Positions 60,231-64,000 of a DNA stretch of 64,000 bases are shown here, piece by piece. Location: NCBI GenBank assembly GCA_012728415.1, contig JAAYFD010000045.1, positions 1 through 64,000 on the forward strand, in the 5' to 3' direction. The position numbers and the translations under genes are program-made. The stretch's first letter is position 1, and every line of letters begins with the position of its first letter. The DNA is from Gammaproteobacteria bacterium. GTDB lineage: Bacteria > Pseudomonadota > Gammaproteobacteria > Pseudomonadales > Pseudomonadaceae. The notes under the pieces are model-generated. The model ran no database searches and was not told the origin of the DNA. It was given only the letters and a program-made list of their open reading frames with translations.

Positions 60231-61328
60231 CTACTCCTCGCCAACAACAACCGGACGGTTTTCCGGGTCCAGCGCCCTTACCTGCATGCCTTCACGCAAC
60301 AGGTGTACACCAGCTGCCACCACCCATTCGCTGCCCTGCAAGCCCTGCTCAATCAGCACATGCTGGTCGTCATAACCACGCATGCCAACCGGCTGGCGGC
60401 GCACCAGACCCTGTCCGGCATCCAGCACCCAGACAAAAGCCTGTTGCCCTTCGCCATCCACTGCAGACAGCGGCACCAGCCAAACCTGGTCATCCCGGGC
60501 ACTGACATGCACCCTGGCGCTCTGACCCAGCTCGACAGCGGCCTCCCCCGCCAGGCTGACCCTTGCGCTAAACGTACGCGAGCGCGGATCAGCCGACTGC
60601 GCCAGCTCACGAATTTCACCGGCCAGCCGCTGCTCCGGCCGGTTCAGCAGGCTCACCTGCACAGGCTGGCCCAGCGCAAAGCCGGCATAAGCCTGCTCCG
60701 GAATGCTGAACTCCACCTCACGCTGACCGTCGGCCGCCAGCACAAATACCGGCTGACCCGCTGCCACCACTTGCCCGGCCTCAACCCGGGTCTGGGCAAT
60801 GATGCCGCTCTCGGGGGCCAGCAAACGGCCATACTGCAACTGGTTTTTGGCATGCTCCAGTGAAGCGCCGGCCTGTTCAAGCCGTGCCCGGGCACGCTTT
60901 TCATTGGTCTGCAGACTATCAAGCTGAGACTTGCTCAACAGATTGCTCTGATATAGCTTGCGGTAACGCTCCAGTTCGTCACGCGCCAGCGCCAGGCCGG
61001 CCCGGGCTTCTGCCTGCTGGGCCAGCATGGCCTGCACCTGCAGCTGCAAATCGGACGGATCCAGCTCGGCCAACAGCTCGCCGGCACGAACACGCTGACC
61101 GGTCTGTACCAGCCGCCGCGTCACCTTGCCGCCTACACGAAAGGCCAGCTCCGGTGCAAAGCGGGCCCGCACCTCACCCGGATACATGCCTGCCCCCTGG
61201 TGTGCCGGCTCGGGCTGTACCACCAGCACTGGCCGTGGCGGCTGCTCCTGCTCCGGCGGTTGCTCGCAACCTGCTAACAACAGGGCACCCAAAAAGCCTG
61301 CCAAACCGAAAAAAACTCTATGTTTCAT
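60231..61328 (-). CDS. RND efflux periplasmic adaptor lipoprotein
   Basis: This 365-residue membrane fusion protein bridges the RND permease and an outer-membrane channel. It has a lipobox LLAGC with Cys21 and lipoyl-type half-motifs around FRVGGKVTRRLVQTGQRVRAGELLAELD and LAPESGIIAQTRVEAGQVVAAGQPV. An alpha-hairpin of about 60 residues separates these halves, and beta-barrel and membrane-proximal domains follow. TriABC has two adaptors; only one is present here. Confidence 0.9.
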   Translation of the reverse strand: MKHRVFFGLAGFLGALLLAGCEQPPEQEQPPRPVLVVQPEPAHQGAGMYPGEVRARFAPELAFRVGGKVTRRLVQTGQRVRAGELLAELDPSDLQLQVQAMLAQQAEARAGLALARDELERYRKLYQSNLLSKSQLDSLQTNEKRARARLEQAGASLEHAKNQLQYGRLLAPESGIIAQTRVEAGQVVAAGQPVFVLAADGQREVEFSIPEQAYAGFALGQPVQVSLLNRPEQRLAGEIRELAQSADPRSRTFSARVSLAGEAAVELGQSARVHVSARDDQVWLVPLSAVDGEGQQAFVWVLDAGQGLVRRQPVGMRGYDDQHVLIEQGLQGSEWVVAAGVHLLREGMQVRALDPENRPVVVGEE

Positions 61329-61598
61329 GCAAGGAATCCTGCGAATTTAAACATGCGTTTTTATTATTTGAATAACGCAGAATACCCCAGACTCCAGTGG
61401 ACAGATAGCTTTTGACACAGGCCTGCCAATAAAAAATACGCCAGCCCGAAGCCAGACTCCAGTGGCAGGATGCCATCCCCTGGCGTTTCGTGCCCCCGGC
61501 CGCTTTTATTCAATGTTTATCCAGTTCCCCTCCCGCATGACTTAAGTGACGATCGGCTGGTATCCTTACGCCCTGTTTTTTTGCCCAGGTTGCAGACC
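61329..61598. other. Divergent regulatory region, RND pump and purine permease
   Basis: Two exact direct copies of CCAGACTCCAGTGG lie at 61387-61400 and 61452-61465, 65 bases apart. They lie upstream of the adaptor gene and could be operator sites. No regulator gene is next to the pump. Confidence 0.4.
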
Positions 61599-62891
61599 AT
61601 GCTTGAACGTCTTTTCCAGCTTGAAGCCCACAACACAACCGTACGTACGGAAGTCATTGCCGGGATCACCACTTTCCTCACCATGGCCTACATCCTGTTC
61701 GTCAACCCGCCAATGCTGGCGGAAACGGGCATGGACCTGGGTGCGGTGTTCGTCGCCACCTGCCTGGCGGGCGTGATCGGCTCACTGATCATGGGCCTGC
61801 TGGCCAACTACCCCATTGCCCTGGCACCGGGCATGGGCCTGAATGCCTTTTTCACCTATACAGTCGTGCTGACCATGGGCTACAGCTGGCAGGTGGCACT
61901 GGGCGCGGTATTCCTGTCGGGGCTGATTTTCTTTGCCATGTCGCTGTTCAAGGTGCGCGAGTGGATCATCAATAGCATTCCCTTGCCGTTACGCTCGGCC
62001 ATTAGCGCCGGTATCGGTCTGTTCCTGGCGCTGATTGCGCTGAAAAATGCCGGCATCGTAGTGGCCAATCCGGCGACACTGGTCGGCCTTGGCGACCTCA
62101 GCCAGCCTGGTCCGATCCTTGCCGTGCTTGGATTCATGGTGATTGTCGCACTGGTTTACCGTCAGGTCACCGGCGCGGTGATGATCGGCATCCTGCTGGT
62201 CACCGGCCTGTCCATACTGATGGGCCTGTCGTCACTGGACGGCATTGTCAGCCTGCCGCCGAGCCTGATGCCAACCCTGCTGCAGCTGGATATTGCCGGA
62301 GCGCTGGATGTCGGGCTGGTCAGCGTGATTTTTGCCTTTCTGTTCGTTGACCTGTTTGATACTTCAGGCACTCTAATTGGCGTGGCCCAAAGAGCCGGCC
62401 TGATGGATGAAAAAGGCCAGATGCCCAAGCTGGGCAAGGCGCTGCTGGCCGACAGCACCGCCACCATGGCCGGTGCCTGCATGGGCACCTCCACCACCAC
62501 CAGCTTTGTCGAGTCGGCGGCGGGTGTCGCCGCCGGCGGCCGTACCGGACTGACCGCCTGCGTGGTGGCCGCACTATTTTTGCTCAGCCTGTTTTTTGCG
62601 CCGCTGGCCGCTGCCATTCCTGCCTACGCCACCGCGCCGGCACTCTTCTTTGTTGCCGTGCTGATGACCGAAGGTCTGGCCAAAATCGACTGGCAAGACC
62701 TGACTGTCTCCGCTCCGGTGGTGGTCGCCGCACTGACCATGCCGCTGACTTTTTCGATTGCCAATGGCATCGCCTTCGGGTTTATCAGCTGGACCGCCAT
62801 CAAACTGCTGGCGGGCCGTCATCGTGACCTCAACCCGGCCTTGTGGATTCTGTCAATCCTGTTCGTCATCAAGCTCGGCTTCTTCCCTTGA
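61599..62891 (+). CDS. NCS2-family purine permease (AzgA-like)
   Basis: This 430-residue membrane protein has many hydrophobic helices and AzgA-subfamily motifs: [16 protein letters not shown] at the N-terminus, [34 protein letters not shown] and [23 protein letters not shown]. It is probably a proton symporter for adenine, guanine or hypoxanthine; the exact base is not predictable. The start at 61599 begins the conserved [17 protein letters not shown] segment; the frame upstream is not conserved. Confidence 0.9.
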   Translation: MLERLFQLEAHNTTVRTEVIAGITTFLTMAYILFVNPPMLAETGMDLGAVFVATCLAGVIGSLIMGLLANYPIALAPGMGLNAFFTYTVVLTMGYSWQVALGAVFLSGLIFFAMSLFKVREWIINSIPLPLRSAISAGIGLFLALIALKNAGIVVANPATLVGLGDLSQPGPILAVLGFMVIVALVYRQVTGAVMIGILLVTGLSILMGLSSLDGIVSLPPSLMPTLLQLDIAGALDVGLVSVIFAFLFVDLFDTSGTLIGVAQRAGLMDEKGQMPKLGKALLADSTATMAGACMGTSTTTSFVESAAGVAAGGRTGLTACVVAALFLLSLFFAPLAAAIPAYATAPALFFVAVLMTEGLAKIDWQDLTVSAPVVVAALTMPLTFSIANGIAFGFISWTAIKLLAGRHRDLNPALWILSILFVIKLGFFP

Positions 62892-62913
62892 TCACCACGG
62901 TGCCCTGACAACC

Positions 62914-64000
62914 ATGCCATATAACACTGATTACTCCATGACCGCCTACAACGCCCAGCTGCAGGCCAAACAGAAACGCCTGCAACAGCTGTTGGCACCC
63001 TTTGCCAGCCCGCAGCCAGAGGTTTTCGCTTCCGCCCCGCAACACTTTCGCCTGCGTGCCGAGTTTCGCATCTGGTTTGAAAGCGGCGTCGGCCATTACG
63101 CCATGTTCAGCCCGGGCGACAAGCATCACCCAATTTTGCTTGAACAGCTGCCCATTGCCAGCCAGCGCATCAACGAGCTGATGCCACAGCTGAAGGCTGC
63201 CTGGCAGGCCGAACCCGAGCTGTCACACCGCCTGTTTCAGGCCGAGTTCCTGACCACATTGTCGGGCGAAGCACTGGTTACCCTGTGCTATCACCGCCCG
63301 CTCAACGAAGACTGGATGGTCGCCGCGCAACCGGTCGCCGAAGCACTGGGCATTCAGCTTATTGGCCGTTCACGCGGCAAACGTCTGGTGCTGGACAGGG
63401 ATTACGTCACCGAGCGACTCACCGTTGCCGGCCGCGAATACAGCTACCGCCAACCTGAAGGGGCCTTTACCCAGCCCAACGGCGGCGTCAACCAGCACAT
63501 GCTGAACTGGGCCCACGAAGCACTGGGGCAGCGTAATGACGACCTGCTTGAGCTCTACTGCGGTAACGGCAATTTTACCCTGCCACTGTCTACCCGGGTA
63601 CGCAAAGTCCTGGCGACTGAAATCAGCAAAACCTCGGTGAATGCTGCCCTGGCCAATCTGAACGACAACGGCATCGACACTATCGAGCTGGTACGGCTGT
63701 CTGCCGAGGAGCTGACCCAGGCCCTTAACGGCACCCGTGTGTTCCGCCGCCTGGCACACATCAGCCTTGCAGAGTACAATTTCGGCACTGTATTTGTGGA
63801 CCCGCCCCGTGCCGGCATGGACCCGGACACCTGCGAACTGGTACGGCGTTTTGAGCGTATTCTGTATATATCCTGCAACCCGACAACCCTGGCAGAGAAT
63901 GTCCGGCAATTAAGTGACACCCACCGGATCATCCGCTGTGCATTGTTTGACCAGTTTCCCTGGACCGGGCATATCGAGGCCGGAGTGGTTCTAGAGCGAT
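62914..64000 (+). CDS. trmA: tRNA (uracil-5-)-methyltransferase TrmA (3' end cut)
   Basis: TrmA makes 5-methyluridine at position 54 of tRNA. The frame is open from 62914 to the window end, giving 362 residues, so only a few C-terminal residues should be missing. It has the SAM motif [22 protein letters not shown], and the catalytic Cys in [30 protein letters not shown] is close to the family's normal C-terminus. There is a 22-base gap from the permease. Confidence 0.95.
   Translation, partial: MPYNTDYSMTAYNAQLQAKQKRLQQLLAPFASPQPEVFASAPQHFRLRAEFRIWFESGVGHYAMFSPGDKHHPILLEQLPIASQRINELMPQLKAAWQAEPELSHRLFQAEFLTTLSGEALVTLCYHRPLNEDWMVAAQPVAEALGIQLIGRSRGKRLVLDRDYVTERLTVAGREYSYRQPEGAFTQPNGGVNQHMLNWAHEALGQRNDDLLELYCGNGNFTLPLSTRVRKVLATEISKTSVNAALANLNDNGIDTIELVRLSAEELTQALNGTRVFRRLAHISLAEYNFGTVFVDPPRAGMDPDTCELVRRFERILYISCNPTTLAENVRQLSDTHRIIRCALFDQFPWTGHIEAGVVLER

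Overview
The window looks like chromosomal core DNA of a gammaproteobacterium in or close to the Pseudomonadaceae. The evidence is gene order: the blocks mlaFEDCB-ibaG-murA-hisG facing kdsD-kdsC-lptCAB-rpoN-hpf-ptsN-rapZ-ptsO, tolC facing thiC, argS-SPOR protein-hslVU-DUF971, phoH-ybeY-corC-lnt and rluD-pgeF facing bamD are all arranged as in Pseudomonas. REP-like repeats of the TGTAGGAGCGGCTTTAGCCGCGA type and a probable PrrF-like sRNA point the same way. The species cannot be named from the sequence alone.

Layout. 1-708: 3' end of a group II intron with a collapsed RT/HNH ORF, followed by domains V and VI. 775-5820: outer-membrane biogenesis genes lptD-surA plus pdxA. 6034-10142: slyD (minus), then ackA-pta. 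10344-13640: two thiamin genes on the minus strand, tenA and thiC, each behind its own TPP riboswitch. 13787-15797: tolC and a repeat-rich gap. 15798-20986: minus-strand operon for phospholipid trafficking (mlaFEDCB), ibaG, murA and hisG. 21193-28478: plus-strand run for Kdo and LPS transport, sigma-54, a ribosome hibernation factor and the nitrogen PTS. 28432-34563: an SRAP protein, a PlsC-like protein, prmA, a DUF3426 protein, a tandem Usp and an O-acetylhomoserine sulfhydrylase. 34722-40129: hemH, then phoH-ybeY-corC-lnt. 40365-42186: tldD and a DUF1820 gene. 42700-42803: Fur-box-controlled sRNA candidate. 42899-46428: DUF1329/DUF1302 pair. 46923-50475: pgeF-rluD, bamD and a cold-shock gene. 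50584-57000: an RDD protein, argS, the SPOR protein, hslVU and a DUF971 gene. 57157-61328: RND efflux pair. 61599-64000: purine permease and the start of trmA, cut by the window end.

The dominant theme is envelope construction: LptD, LptA, LptB, LptC, SurA, BamD, KdsD, KdsC, the Mla system, Lnt, MurA, TolC and an RND pump. Regulation is visible at several points: TPP riboswitches with apparently different expression platforms, a heat-shock-type promoter before hslV, a Fur box overlapping the sRNA promoter, and many translational overlaps inside operons.

The least ordinary parts are the collapsed intron next to lptD, an SRAP homologue lacking the expected Cys and His, the PrrF-like sRNA, and a set of roughly 90-106 nt nested hairpins in intergenic regions. 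No phage, CRISPR array, complete insertion sequence, tRNA or rRNA was found, and I see no convincing wholly new multi-gene system.
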